Notes: generated from the sequence alone by a model not told the origin. Counted from the first letter of the stretch, positions 1 through 9,019 are shown. The stretch: DNA of 64,000 nucleotides from SB21 sp964415295 (GCA_964415295.1 CAYPYN010000003.1:248001-312000), one strand, 5' to 3'. Translations and numbers: made by a program.

Positions 1-564
1 CAACCGGCGGCAGGACTGATAGGCTCTGCGGCAGGTATGGCGGCGGGTCATCGTTTAGCAGGACGGGAGCACTATACGCAAGGAGATGCCTACGTGTTGC
101 GGGGAGCTGGAACCATGGGTTCCTATACGGCTTTGTCGGTAACCAATCTTTCCGATACCGAAAATGAAAATATATATGCCGGCGCTTTTATTGTTGGATC
201 TGTCGGCGGTCTTGTTTTGGGGCACAGACTTGCCTATGACAGGGATTTTACGGCCGCGCAGGGGACGTTTATTGAACTCGGGCAACTGGCCGGATGGTTC
301 ACAGGCTTGGGGATCGCTTATCTTATCAAAGACCCTGCCAGCAGCGATTCGCGTCTTTTTATGACATTGAGCGCAGCCGGTGGAATTGGCGGGTATGCAC
401 TCATGTATAATATCTTTGCGGACAAAGCGCGGGAAAAAGCCGCCGGCAGAACATCCTGGGATTTCCAATTTACGCCGCAGAATATTTTGTTGTCAAAATG
501 GTCCGGGTCCAATTCAAAATCGAATTTTCCTCTTCCGCTGGCGGCATTGAATGTTCAGTTCTAA
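1..564 (+). CDS. Uncharacterised glycine-rich membrane-associated protein (5' truncated)
   Basis: The reading frame is open from the first base of the window, so the true start lies outside it; the ATG at 37 is internal. The visible 187 residues contain several Gly/Ala-rich hydrophobic stretches with a repeated 'GHRLA' motif (around residues 16 and 79), resembling glycine-zipper or short transmembrane repeats. The protein ends in an aromatic residue (NVQF), which is compatible with an outer-membrane strand. I do not recognise a named family. It ends 24 nt before doxX on the same strand and may share its transcript. Function unknown. Confidence 0.7.
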   Translation, partial: QPAAGLIGSAAGMAAGHRLAGREHYTQGDAYVLRGAGTMGSYTALSVTNLSDTENENIYAGAFIVGSVGGLVLGHRLAYDRDFTAAQGTFIELGQLAGWFTGLGIAYLIKDPASSDSRLFMTLSAAGGIGGYALMYNIFADKAREKAAGRTSWDFQFTPQNILLSKWSGSNSKSNFPLPLAALNVQF

Positions 565-588
565 TTTTTCAACATAAGGAGCCTTTTC

Positions 589-999
589 ATGTTTCGTTTC
601 TTTCAGAAGTACAGTCATGTGAGCGTATTCTTTTTGAGGATCGGTGTGGCTATGGTTTTTGTTTACGACGGCTATCTGAGGTTATTCGGTCCGGGCGCGC
701 CGCAGAAGATGATCGACTATCTGGCTCGGATCGGCATGCCGCTTCCGACGGTTGGCGCATATCTGGCCGGAGGTATCGAATTTTTCGGAGGCATCATGAT
801 CGGTTTGGGATTATTGACCCGCCAGGCCAGTTTTCTTGTGATTCTGGTTATGCTGGTGGCGGTCTTTTACGTTCATCGCAACGATCCTTACCGCGAGATG
901 CAGCACGCCGTGCAGATGCTGATCCTGTCGATCGGAACCTTATACAGCGGGAGCGGAAGTTTTTCATTGGAAAATCTTGTTAAGAAACACGGAGATTAG
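589..999 (+). CDS. DoxX family integral membrane protein
   Basis: A 136-residue protein with four predicted membrane segments and the DoxX-family pattern: an early 'LRIGVAMVFVYDGYLRL' helix, a Gly-rich second helix (AGGIEFFGGIMIGLGLLTR) and a polar 'HRNDPYREMQHAVQM' loop before the last helices. DoxX-like proteins are small inner-membrane proteins loosely linked to redox or quinone chemistry; the exact substrate here cannot be inferred. An AAGGAG ribosome-binding site lies 9 nt before the ATG. A small hypothetical gene follows immediately. Confidence 0.85.
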   Translation: MFRFFQKYSHVSVFFLRIGVAMVFVYDGYLRLFGPGAPQKMIDYLARIGMPLPTVGAYLAGGIEFFGGIMIGLGLLTRQASFLVILVMLVAVFYVHRNDPYREMQHAVQMLILSIGTLYSGSGSFSLENLVKKHGD

Positions 1000-1000
1000 C

Positions 1001-1180
1001 ATGACATTCAGTGAGGTAAAAAAGATGTGTGAGAATATCCAATACTACGCAGGCCACAAGTTAAAAGCGGATGATGAGTACGAATTTAAGAAGCTTTATC
1101 AACGCGTCAAGGACGATGAGGACCTGGATTCGGCCTCTGCGAAGAAATTGCAGGATATCTACGATAAATATGTAAAATAA
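1001..1180 (+). CDS. Small hypothetical protein (59 aa)
   Basis: A short, highly charged soluble protein that starts MTFSEVKKMCEN and ends DIYDKYVK. The ATG at 1001 is preferred over an upstream TTG because a GGAG ribosome-binding site lies 7 nt ahead of it and because it starts one base after the doxX stop region. It is rich in Lys, Asp and Glu and looks helical. No family is recognised. Tight spacing to doxX suggests co-transcription. Confidence 0.6.
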   Translation: MTFSEVKKMCENIQYYAGHKLKADDEYEFKKLYQRVKDDEDLDSASAKKLQDIYDKYVK

Positions 1181-1256
1181 ACCATTCCGAATACAACATT
1201 GGGATGAGATCATCCAACTATTAAATCATTGCCATGATGCGAAAGGTCAGGACATT

Positions 1257-1571
1257 ATGCTCGTCATTACTACTCCGAACATCGAAGGAAAGAAAATAAC
1301 CAAATATTACGGACTCGTCAGCGGAGAGGCCATTCTCGGCGCCAACATCTTCAGGGATTTTTTTGCCGGCATACGTGATATTGTCGGCGGAAGGTCGGCC
1401 TCTTATGAAGAGGAACTTAGAAAGGCGAAAGCCATCGCCGTGAAAGAAATGGAGGACCAGGCGGCCGCTTTGGGTGCCAATGCGGTTGTTGCGGTTGACA
1501 TCGACTATGAGACGATCGGGCAAAGCATGCTGATGGTAACGGCTGCCGGTACGGCGGTCTATTTTGAATAA
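1257..1571 (+). CDS. YbjQ/UPF0145 family protein
   Basis: A 104-residue protein matching the heavy-metal-binding-like YbjQ (DUF74) family: the N-terminal 'TTPNIEGKKITKYYGLVSGEAI', the middle 'FFAGIRDIVGGRS..YEEELRKA' and the C-terminal 'ALGANAVVAVDIDYETIG' blocks are characteristic. Family members form pentameric rings of unknown function. The gene lies 11 nt before ribE and probably is co-transcribed with the riboflavin genes, although no functional link to flavin synthesis is known. Confidence 0.88.
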   Translation: MLVITTPNIEGKKITKYYGLVSGEAILGANIFRDFFAGIRDIVGGRSASYEEELRKAKAIAVKEMEDQAAALGANAVVAVDIDYETIGQSMLMVTAAGTAVYFE

Positions 1572-1582
1572 CGGGCGGAATC

Positions 1583-2236
1583 ATGTTCACAGGACTCATT
1601 GAAGATATCGGTCAGATCACGGCCGTAACCAAGTTAGGCGATGGTGTCCGTTTTACTATTGCCTCCGATACGCTGGACGACATCCGGGTCGACGACAGCA
1701 TCGCTGTGAACGGGTGCTGTCTAACGGCCGTGGCCGTTCACGCGAATACGTTTGATGTGGAAGCGGTGGAAGAGACGTTGAAAAAGACTACGCTGGGACA
1801 ATTCACTGTCGGTGCCCGGATCAACCTGGAACGCGCGATGCGATTATCGGACCGGCTCGGCGGACACCTGGTGCTGGGACATGTAGACGGCGTCGGGCAG
1901 ATTGTATCAATAGAAGAACGCAGTACGAGTTGGTGGGTCACCGTTGAAATTCCAGCCGACCTGGAACGGTATCTGATCCATGTCGGTTCCATCGCGATCG
2001 ACGGCATCAGCCTGACGGCGGCCGAACTTAGCGGTAATCATGTTTCCGTATCGATCATTCCCCACACGTGGAAAGTGACAACTATCGGTCAGCGGAGGGC
2101 CGGTGACCGCGTTAATATCGAAGCCGATCTGATCGGAAAATATGTGGAGAAACTGATGACCAAGAAGGACGGGCAGAGCCAGCCGTCCCGAATCACGGAA
2201 GCGTGGTTGAAAGAAAAAGGTTTCATGCATGAGTAA
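1583..2236 (+). CDS. ribE: Riboflavin synthase, alpha subunit
   Basis: This 217-residue protein catalyses dismutation of two 6,7-dimethyl-8-ribityllumazines to riboflavin. It starts with the invariant MFTGLIEDIG and shows the two tandem lumazine-binding beta-barrel repeats, the second beginning near residue 95 (GHLVLGHVDGVG). Length is typical. It overlaps the downstream ribBA start by 8 nt, indicating translational coupling. Only 11 nt separate it from ybjQ, so there is no room for an FMN riboswitch directly upstream of this gene. Confidence 0.96.
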   Translation: MFTGLIEDIGQITAVTKLGDGVRFTIASDTLDDIRVDDSIAVNGCCLTAVAVHANTFDVEAVEETLKKTTLGQFTVGARINLERAMRLSDRLGGHLVLGHVDGVGQIVSIEERSTSWWVTVEIPADLERYLIHVGSIAIDGISLTAAELSGNHVSVSIIPHTWKVTTIGQRRAGDRVNIEADLIGKYVEKLMTKKDGQSQPSRITEAWLKEKGFMHE

Positions 2237-3362
2237 TTTTAATTCCATCGAAGAAGCCATTGAAGACTACAAAGCCGGCAAGATCCTGATCGTGGTGGAT
2301 GACGAGGATCGTGAGAATGAAGGCGATTTCATTCTCGCGGCGGAACGCGTGACACCGGAGTCGATCAATTTCATGGCTAAACACGGCCGGGGGCTCATCT
2401 GCATGGCGATCACCAAGCAGCGTGCCGGTGAACTGGATCTCAATATCATGGTGGACCATAACACGGCTCTGCACGCGACGCCGTTTACCGTAACCATTGA
2501 TGCAAAAAAAGGCACAACTACAGGCATTTCTGCGTCCGACAGGGCTACGACCATTCGTACCGTGATCGATCCGACAGCGACGCCGCATGATCTTGCGCGA
2601 CCGGGTCATATTTTCCCGTTGGTGGCGCGTGATGGAGGGGTCTTGGAGCGTTCCGGGCATACAGAAGCCACCGTTGACCTGGCGCGCCTGTCCGGCCTTT
2701 ATCCGGCCGGAGTTCTCTGCGAGATCATGGATGAGGACGGTTCCATGGCGCGGGTTCCCCGCCTGATTGAAATGGCCAGGGAATTCAATCTGAAGATTAT
2801 TACCATCAAAGACCTCATTCACCATCGTCTGCACAAGGAAAAGTTTGTCCGTCTGATCGCAACGGATATCGAATTGCCCAGCGTTTATGGAAAATTCAAT
2901 GTCCGACTGTACGAAAATATTCTCAACGGCGATCAGCATCTGGCCATCACAAAGGGCCATATCCAATCGGGCGAACCTGTCATGGTGCGCGTTCACGCGC
3001 AGTGCGTTATGGGCGATGTTTTCGGTTCGACCTTCTATTCACAGTCTTCACATATTTCCAATTGCCTCGGTATGATCGAAAAAGAAGAAAGGGGCATATT
3101 GCTTTACCTTCAGGGGGATGACGGCAGGGGTTTGGGTCTTTTTCCTGTGGAAGAGGAGCCGGTTCTGGACAGTCATCATACCCAGGATACTAACAAGGAC
3201 TGGCGTACGCTGGGAGTAGGATCACAGATATTGGTTGACCTGGGCGTGCGTAAAATTAGGCTTCTGACTAACAATGCTAAGAAATATGTGGGGTTGGAGG
3301 GATACGGGCTGGAGATTGTGGAGACGGTACCTATCCAAGCCAGGCAATCGGAAAAGAACTAG
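2229..3362 (+). CDS. ribBA: 3,4-dihydroxy-2-butanone-4-phosphate synthase with degenerate GTP cyclohydrolase II domain
   Basis: A RibBA-type fusion of 377 residues. The N-terminal RibB half is intact: DDEDRENEGD at residues 24-33, a conserved GHTEA motif, and PAGVLCE. The C-terminal RibA half is recognisable (RVHAQC around residue 259, RLLTNNAKK) but appears inactive. Of the three zinc-binding cysteines of GTP cyclohydrolase II only C259 remains; the RCDCG positions are occupied by Y270 and Q272, and the catalytic RQEGRGIGL block reads 'QGDDGRGLGL'. I infer it supplies only the butanone-phosphate precursor. It overlaps ribE and ends flush against the convergent rpiB stop codon. Confidence 0.93.
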   Translation: MSNFNSIEEAIEDYKAGKILIVVDDEDRENEGDFILAAERVTPESINFMAKHGRGLICMAITKQRAGELDLNIMVDHNTALHATPFTVTIDAKKGTTTGISASDRATTIRTVIDPTATPHDLARPGHIFPLVARDGGVLERSGHTEATVDLARLSGLYPAGVLCEIMDEDGSMARVPRLIEMAREFNLKIITIKDLIHHRLHKEKFVRLIATDIELPSVYGKFNVRLYENILNGDQHLAITKGHIQSGEPVMVRVHAQCVMGDVFGSTFYSQSSHISNCLGMIEKEERGILLYLQGDDGRGLGLFPVEEEPVLDSHHTQDTNKDWRTLGVGSQILVDLGVRKIRLLTNNAKKYVGLEGYGLEIVETVPIQARQSEKN

Positions 3363-4004
3363 CTATTTGAAATACTTTTTCTCCGTATTATCGATCTTGT
3401 CCACTCTCGCCTGATGACGGCCGCCGGCGAATTCCGTTTTCATCCACGTTTTTACGATCTGTTCCGCCACCAATTCTCCTATCATTTTTCCGCCCAGCGT
3501 CAGAACGTTGGCATTGTTATGTTCCCGGCTATTGACCGCCGTAGAGATATCGTAGCACATAGCGGCCCGAACGTGAGGAACCTTGTTGGCCACCATGCAG
3601 GAACCGATGCCGGCGCCGTCGATCATGATGCCTCTGAAACAATCGCCGTCCGAGACGAGCCGTGCCACGGCATGTGCAAAGTCGGGATAATCCACCGCCT
3701 GATTGGTATTGGTTCCAACATCAACAACCTGATATTTCAGATCTCGCAACACCTTCTTGACGAATTCCTTCAGCGGATAACCGCCATGATCGGATCCGAG
3801 CGCCACTTTATTCTCTGCGCCCGGTTTGAGTGGAGAGTTCGGATCGTATTCCTTCTTGATCTCGGACGTGATCAGTCGGACACCAAGCTGTTTGGCTTTG
3901 TCCCTGGCCAGAGAGGTAATAATGGCATCCTTAGGCACTTCCATCGTTTTCTGGAATCGCGCGGCCTCCATGACCATCTGTTCTGTAATGAGTTTTCTTG
4001 CCAT
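3363..4004 (-). CDS. RpiB/LacAB-family sugar-phosphate isomerase with N-terminal extension
   Basis: The C-terminal ~145 residues are a RpiB domain (GSDHGG at 70-75, REHNNANVLTLGG near the end), a family that interconverts ribose 5-phosphate and ribulose 5-phosphate or related sugars. Two features are unusual. An extra ~65 residues precede the domain; they contain 'VPKDAIITSLARDKAKQLGV', resembling the short modules found on microcompartment-associated enzymes such as EutQ. The catalytic Cys of E. coli RpiB aligns with D129 (IMIDGAGIG). Substrate may therefore differ from ribose 5-phosphate. It is the last gene of the minus-strand cluster, and its stop abuts that of ribBA. Confidence 0.85.
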   Translation of the reverse strand: MARKLITEQMVMEAARFQKTMEVPKDAIITSLARDKAKQLGVRLITSEIKKEYDPNSPLKPGAENKVALGSDHGGYPLKEFVKKVLRDLKYQVVDVGTNTNQAVDYPDFAHAVARLVSDGDCFRGIMIDGAGIGSCMVANKVPHVRAAMCYDISTAVNSREHNNANVLTLGGKMIGELVAEQIVKTWMKTEFAGGRHQARVDKIDNTEKKYFK

Positions 4005-4085
4005 GATTTCTATTGGAAGTATGTATTAGAGTCCTGAATCCCGAACCTTTTGCGACGTAAAATTTGAATCATAATACGAATTGCA

Positions 4086-4934
4086 TTACACATTTTCAAC
4101 TAAAAGTGACAGGTCCATAGCCGGAGCTGAATGGGTCAGCGCGCCGACTGAAATAAAATCAACTCCGGTCTCCGCAATATCTTTGACCGTCTCAAGCGTA
4201 ACGCCGCCTGAGGCTTCGATTTCGCATTGGCCGTTGATCAACCGCACGGCTTTTCTCATTTCTTCCACCGGCATATTGTCCAGCATGATCCGGTTCACAG
4301 GAAACTGCAAAGCGTCTCTGATCTCGTCGATATTCTTAGTTTCTACTTCGATGGCCAGAGGAGTAAGCGATGTACGGTTGTGCGCAATAGCGTACCGAAT
4401 AGCTTGAGAAATGCCGCCCGCGGCCGTAATATGATTATCCTTGATAAGATACATGTCATACAAACCCATGCGGTGATTGGAACCGCCTCCGGTTCGCACG
4501 GCATACTTCTCAAGTTCGCGCCAAAGCGGTGTGGTTTTACGGGTGTCGATAATACGAGCCTTGGTATGTTGGACCAAATCCATGTATTGACGGGTCAGGG
4601 TGGCAATGCCGCTCAAGCGCTGGATGAAATTCAGCGCGGTTCTTTCGGCCATCAAAATGGAGCGCAAGGAACCGGAGAAACGAAGGGCGATCCGGCCGGG
4701 ATTCATGTTGTCGCCGTCCTTATTTTGCCAATCCAATTTTACTGCAGGATCGATCCGGCGGAACACTTCCCCGAACACGTCCTGTCCGCAGAGAATACCC
4801 GCAGACTTGGCTTTGACGTAACCTTTGCCCATCAGTGATTCCGGGACAGTGGAAACGGTTGTGATATCCGCTGGCCCGATATCCTCTTTCAGACTGCGCG
4901 CGATCAGTTCTTTGATGTTTTCCGAAAGTATCAT
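4086..4934 (-). CDS. nadC: Nicotinate-nucleotide pyrophosphorylase (quinolinate phosphoribosyltransferase)
   Basis: A 282-residue NadC that converts quinolinate and PRPP to nicotinate mononucleotide in NAD synthesis. Hallmarks include 'DITT' near residue 23, the RTALNFIQRLSGIAT segment, 'DTRKTTPLWR', 'GGGSNHRMGLYDMYLIKDNH' and 'EASGGV' with the 'GVDFISVGALTHS' C-terminus. Length is typical. The gene lies 2 nt after ybeY, so it is part of the same transcript. No nadA or nadB is present in the window. Confidence 0.96.
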   Translation of the reverse strand: MILSENIKELIARSLKEDIGPADITTVSTVPESLMGKGYVKAKSAGILCGQDVFGEVFRRIDPAVKLDWQNKDGDNMNPGRIALRFSGSLRSILMAERTALNFIQRLSGIATLTRQYMDLVQHTKARIIDTRKTTPLWRELEKYAVRTGGGSNHRMGLYDMYLIKDNHITAAGGISQAIRYAIAHNRTSLTPLAIEVETKNIDEIRDALQFPVNRIMLDNMPVEEMRKAVRLINGQCEIEASGGVTLETVKDIAETGVDFISVGALTHSAPAMDLSLLVENV

Positions 4935-4936
4935 AC

Positions 4937-5353
4937 TTATTTGATCCCCGCCATATAATGGTCGCCCAGTGTCAGCATGGCTTTACGCCTGGAGGCTGTG
5001 TGGTCATCGTATCCCAAAATATGCAGCATCCCATGCGCGGCCAGCCTCAGGATCTCATTTGAGAATGAGACGTTAAATTCTTTAGCCTGGCGGGCCGCTT
5101 GACCGAGGCAAATGTAAATCTCGCCGTCCACAGTGACATCCGATGAAAGATCAAAAGATATGACGTCGGTGACGTAGTCGTGGCGAAGGAATTTCTTATT
5201 TAGAGCGCGCATGGAACGGTCGTTCAGAAAGACGATCGAAACGACGCCCATGGTCTTTGAAGACTCCTTATCCGTAATGAGTCGGATCAATTTCCTCAGA
5301 TTAGCCGTCGGGATTCGAGGGTTCGCTGATGGTTTAAAGATCTGAATGGCCAT
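4937..5353 (-). CDS. ybeY: Endoribonuclease YbeY (16S rRNA maturation)
   Basis: A 138-residue zinc endoribonuclease needed for 16S rRNA 3'-end maturation and ribosome quality control. The zinc motif HGMLHILGYDDHT lies near residues 110-122, and the family core 'LNKKFLRHDYVTDVISFDL' is intact. It directly follows the PgpH-like HD-domain gene, a neighbourhood seen in many bacteria, although phoH is missing here. The gap to nadC is 2 nt. Confidence 0.95.
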   Translation of the reverse strand: MAIQIFKPSANPRIPTANLRKLIRLITDKESSKTMGVVSIVFLNDRSMRALNKKFLRHDYVTDVISFDLSSDVTVDGEIYICLGQAARQAKEFNVSFSNEILRLAAHGMLHILGYDDHTASRRKAMLTLGDHYMAGIK

Positions 5354-5356
5354 ATA

Positions 5357-7756
5357 TCATGAGGTCAGTTCCGTTGCCGTGGTTTCGGTCGCCACAACCT
5401 GGTTCTGTCCGGGGTATTCGATGCGGACATGATAAATGCCCAGGAGAATAGGAATAAAAGCTTCTTCGATTTTTTTGAGATCGCCGATCGTGAGATCGCA
5501 TTCATTGAGTTCGCCGTCCTGCAGTCGGCTTTCAATAATGGAACGAACCATGGCTCGGATCTTGGCCGCGGTCGGTTCTTTGATCGAATGCGTGGCGGCT
5601 TCCACGCCGTCGGCAAGCATGATGATGCCGGATTCTTTAGTTCTCGGTTTTGGGCCAGGATAACGGAAATCCGATTCAGCAATCACCTCGTCGGGCAGTT
5701 TCATTTCCAGCGCTTTGTGGTAAAAATAACTCATCAACTGATTGCCGTGGTGTTCCGGGATATAGCTCCGGATCAATTTAGGCAATTTGTTCTTTTCAGC
5801 GAGTTCCATACCTACTTTGATATGGGAAGCGAGGATCAGGGCGCTCATTTTGGGTGCGATGGTCTCATGCTTATTTTGCCCGGCGATCTGATTTTCTACG
5901 AAATATTCCGGCATGTCCATCTTTCCAATATCGTGATACAAAGCGCCGACTCTGGCAAGCAGAGAGTTGGCCTCAATGGCTTCCGCGGCGGTCTTGGCAA
6001 GATTGCCGACGATGATGCTGTGATGATATGTTCCCGGCGCCTTGATCGCGAGTTGCTGCTGCAGCGGGTGATTGGAATCGGACAGCTCGAGCAGCGTGAA
6101 TGTGGTACAGACGTCAAACAGCGATTCAAAAAGCACCAGACAGCCGAAGGCGACCAGCATAGAGAAGATCCCGCTGGCCACGGCGTAAGGAAGCTGATGG
6201 GTCAGAGCTTCGGAGAACTCGGAATATTTGACAAAGCTCATGGTAACCAGAATAAACGCATAGGCGAGGGAAACCCAGAGAAGCGATGTGAAGATATGGC
6301 TGCGCCGGCTGAAATTAACCGCCGTCACACAGGCAATGGTGCCGACAAAAACCAGTACGATCGCCGTCGTGTATTCGTATCCCTGCATGGCTCCGATGAG
6401 AAATCCTATTGAGACGGTCGCGATCAGACCGAGCCTCACATCAAACAGAACGGTGAGCAGGACAGAACTCAAGACGATGGGGATGACGTATACCGGAAAA
6501 TTGAGAATATGTATGAAAATGTAATAAAAGCCGATTTCGATAAGAATGATGGATACCAGCAGGGCAAGCTTACGCACGCTGTTTAGAATATCAGGCCTAT
6601 TAAGGTAGATGTAACTGAGTAAAAAGAAGAGCAAAGAAAAAACGAGAAGCCCGCGGCCGATGTACGGGAGAATGATCCCGACACCGCCCTCCATATTCCG
6701 TTTCTCCGCCCACGTAGATTCCAGTGAAAGCAGCTGCTGGTGAATTTTTGGAGTGATGGTTTCATTTTTACGAACGATGACATCCCCGGCCAGAACAAAT
6801 CCGTACGTCTGTGGGACGGAATTGGAAGCTTCTTTCTTGCGGCGTTTGGTCTCTTCAGGGTTACTGACAACATTAGGAGTCAGAAAACGGGTCAGTATCT
6901 CGTAACCGGCATTGATAAGTTTTGGTTCCGTATAATAATTTTTCAAGAGGTCCTGGATGCGGTAGCGCGCCTCTTCCAGGTCGTTGATGTTCTTTACGAA
7001 CTCGGTGGTCTCTTGTTTTCCGCTGCGTACCGTAATAGGTGAGATGGGACTCTTAAAGTTATTTTTCTCAACGTCCAGGATGCCGAGAACGTATTGATCG
7101 GCCAGAATTGCGCTCAGATCATTGGCAAATTCCTGGAACTGTTTCCCGGTCATGGTCTTGCCCAGACCGGCCTTACGCAGGCTTCGGGTCGTGTCTTTCT
7201 TTCCGATCACGGAGCTGTTGTCGGTTCCGCCCGGGTCGCGTGTGATCAGAAACTGCCAACGGTCCTCAAGTATGTTAAATCCGAACTTTTTGGAGATGGC
7301 GTTTTTTAGCGAATCGAAAGTCTGAGGGATATAGGTCTGTTTCTTGCCTTCAACGTCCGTGTATTCGAAAGGCTTTGGCGAGGCGCGCAGCTGGCGGAAA
7401 TAACCGATGAGCTCGTCCAGATTGGCGATCTGCAGCTGAGAGATATTAGGGTTCTTATCAAAGAGCGGCGCGATCAGGTTCTCCGCTTCTTTTCGTTCGT
7501 CTTCGAGTTGTTCCTTGCTCTTGTAAACCGGAAACGTGAGGGGGGCGCGCACTTCGTCGGGAGATATGGTTCCGACTTTGTATTCCGTATAGCGCGTGAA
7601 TTCACTGCCCGGAAAAAGCAGCACGCATCCGATGATCAGCGTCGAAAGGAGCAGGATCTTTAAGGCAAAATGCTTTTTGCCGAGGATGTACTTGGCAAAA
7701 ATGATCGGAGAATGACGAAAGATCGTTTGAATGGAATGACGCCTGAAATCTCTCAT
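5357..7756 (-). CDS. PgpH/YqfF-like membrane HD-domain phosphohydrolase (7TM-7TMR-HDED)
   Basis: This 799-residue protein has one N-terminal transmembrane helix (about residues 30-50), a long extracytoplasmic 7TMR-HDED domain, seven transmembrane segments (about 355-560) and a C-terminal cytosolic HD domain with 'HHSIIVGNLA' and the metal-binding 'YHDIGKM'. Family members such as Listeria PgpH degrade cyclic di-AMP. No diadenylate cyclase is present in the window, so that activity is family-based inference. Its start overlaps the upstream acyl-CoA dehydrogenase stop by 4 nt. Confidence 0.92.
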   Translation of the reverse strand: MRDFRRHSIQTIFRHSPIIFAKYILGKKHFALKILLLSTLIIGCVLLFPGSEFTRYTEYKVGTISPDEVRAPLTFPVYKSKEQLEDERKEAENLIAPLFDKNPNISQLQIANLDELIGYFRQLRASPKPFEYTDVEGKKQTYIPQTFDSLKNAISKKFGFNILEDRWQFLITRDPGGTDNSSVIGKKDTTRSLRKAGLGKTMTGKQFQEFANDLSAILADQYVLGILDVEKNNFKSPISPITVRSGKQETTEFVKNINDLEEARYRIQDLLKNYYTEPKLINAGYEILTRFLTPNVVSNPEETKRRKKEASNSVPQTYGFVLAGDVIVRKNETITPKIHQQLLSLESTWAEKRNMEGGVGIILPYIGRGLLVFSLLFFLLSYIYLNRPDILNSVRKLALLVSIILIEIGFYYIFIHILNFPVYVIPIVLSSVLLTVLFDVRLGLIATVSIGFLIGAMQGYEYTTAIVLVFVGTIACVTAVNFSRRSHIFTSLLWVSLAYAFILVTMSFVKYSEFSEALTHQLPYAVASGIFSMLVAFGCLVLFESLFDVCTTFTLLELSDSNHPLQQQLAIKAPGTYHHSIIVGNLAKTAAEAIEANSLLARVGALYHDIGKMDMPEYFVENQIAGQNKHETIAPKMSALILASHIKVGMELAEKNKLPKLIRSYIPEHHGNQLMSYFYHKALEMKLPDEVIAESDFRYPGPKPRTKESGIIMLADGVEAATHSIKEPTAAKIRAMVRSIIESRLQDGELNECDLTIGDLKKIEEAFIPILLGIYHVRIEYPGQNQVVATETTATELTS

Positions 7757-8925
7757 ACGTAAGGTTCCCTTGTATCCTTCAGAATATCCCGCGCGATCAC
7801 CAGTCTTTGGATCTCGGAAGTTCCTTCACCGATCTCGCAGATCTTGGCATCGCGGAAAAATCGCTCTACCGGGTAGTCGGACGTATATCCGACGCCGCCG
7901 AGAATCTGGATCGCCTTAGTCGTTGCCTGCATGGCTAGTTCCGAAGTATGTAACTTGGCCATCGCGGCTTCCTTGGAAAACGGCAAACCGGCGTCCTTCC
8001 GGCGTGCAGCATGCAGGACAAGATGCCAGCCGCACTCAATGGCCAACGCCATGTCGGCAAGATAGAATTGAATACCCTGATTCTCCGAAATAGGCTGATC
8101 GAATTGTTTTCGGGTCTTGGAGTATCGGAGCGCTTCCTCATAAGCGCCGATCGCGATGCCGAGGGACAACGCCGCCATGCCGACCCGGCCGCCGTCGAGA
8201 ACTTTCAGGAAACCTTTGAATCCTTCGCCTTCTTTTCCCAGCAGGTTTTCTTTCGGGACCATCATGTTCTCAAAATGAAGCATGCGGGTATCCGATGCGC
8301 GCCAGCCCATTTTGTTTTCCTTTTTTCCAACGATAAATCCGGGGAAGCTTTTCTCGACGATGAACGAACTGATCCCGCTTTTACCTCGGGTCTTGTCGGT
8401 AACGGCCGTGATGACAAAAACGTCGGCATACCCGGCGCTGGTGATAAAAATCTTGGAGCCGTTTACTATATAATGATCGCCTTTAAATTCTGCCGTAGTC
8501 CGGGTACCGCCGGCGTCGCTGCCAGCGCCCGGTTCCGTGAGACCAAATGAAGCAATCTTGGCTCCGCTTGCGCACGGTGTCAAATATTTGGCTTTTTGTT
8601 CATCGTTTCCCAGCAGCCAAATGGGTCCGCATCCAATTCCGGTGTGGGCCGCCAGGGTAATGCCGTGCGAAGCGCATACCTTCGATAGTTCGACGACAGC
8701 CAGGCAGTAGGCCACCGAACTTCTTTCCATGCCACCGAATTTTTTCGGAAATGGAATACCCATCCAACCTTGGCGCGCCATGTTCTTGATGTTCTCTAAT
8801 GGAAATTCGGAACGCTCATCAAGCTCCTTGGCGACGGGTTTGATAAAGGATTGTGCAAATGTTTTCACTTCATCGCGAAGTCTTATCTCTTCAGTGGTAA
8901 ATTCAAATGGAAGTTGCTGGGTCAT
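7753..8925 (-). CDS. Acyl-CoA dehydrogenase
   Basis: An FAD-dependent acyl-CoA dehydrogenase that introduces the alpha-beta double bond in beta-oxidation or branched-chain amino-acid degradation. Conserved blocks are 'FGLTEPGAGSDAGGTRTTA', 'GSKIFITSAGYADVFVI', 'RVGMAALSLGIAIGAYEEA' and the C-terminal 'GGVGYTSDYPVERFFRDAK' followed by 'GEGTSEIQRLVIAR', which carries the usual catalytic Glu. The start chosen gives MTQQLPFEF and a normal 390-residue protein. Alternative ATGs at 8931 and 8961 are possible; the open frame reaches 9021, but that would run into the trxA terminator. No clear Shine-Dalgarno is seen. Confidence 0.92.
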   Translation of the reverse strand: MTQQLPFEFTTEEIRLRDEVKTFAQSFIKPVAKELDERSEFPLENIKNMARQGWMGIPFPKKFGGMERSSVAYCLAVVELSKVCASHGITLAAHTGIGCGPIWLLGNDEQKAKYLTPCASGAKIASFGLTEPGAGSDAGGTRTTAEFKGDHYIVNGSKIFITSAGYADVFVITAVTDKTRGKSGISSFIVEKSFPGFIVGKKENKMGWRASDTRMLHFENMMVPKENLLGKEGEGFKGFLKVLDGGRVGMAALSLGIAIGAYEEALRYSKTRKQFDQPISENQGIQFYLADMALAIECGWHLVLHAARRKDAGLPFSKEAAMAKLHTSELAMQATTKAIQILGGVGYTSDYPVERFFRDAKICEIGEGTSEIQRLVIARDILKDTREPYV

Positions 8926-9019
8926 GGGCATCAAATTCGGCTGTAATTTTAAATGGCTCATGGCAATATAGCCACGGCGGTCTGGATAATCAAGTTCAAT
9001 CCGGATGGATAAGAAGCGC

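Noticed and set aside
1180..1582. FMN riboswitch upstream of ribE
   Set aside because: The stretch holds ybjQ and only 11 nt precede ribE; no conserved RFN-type fold is seen. The ribD leader is occupied by the inverted repeat.
5429..6412. Plus-strand open frame of 327 codons
   Set aside because: Antisense to the PgpH-like HD gene; codon pattern is a shadow of that gene.
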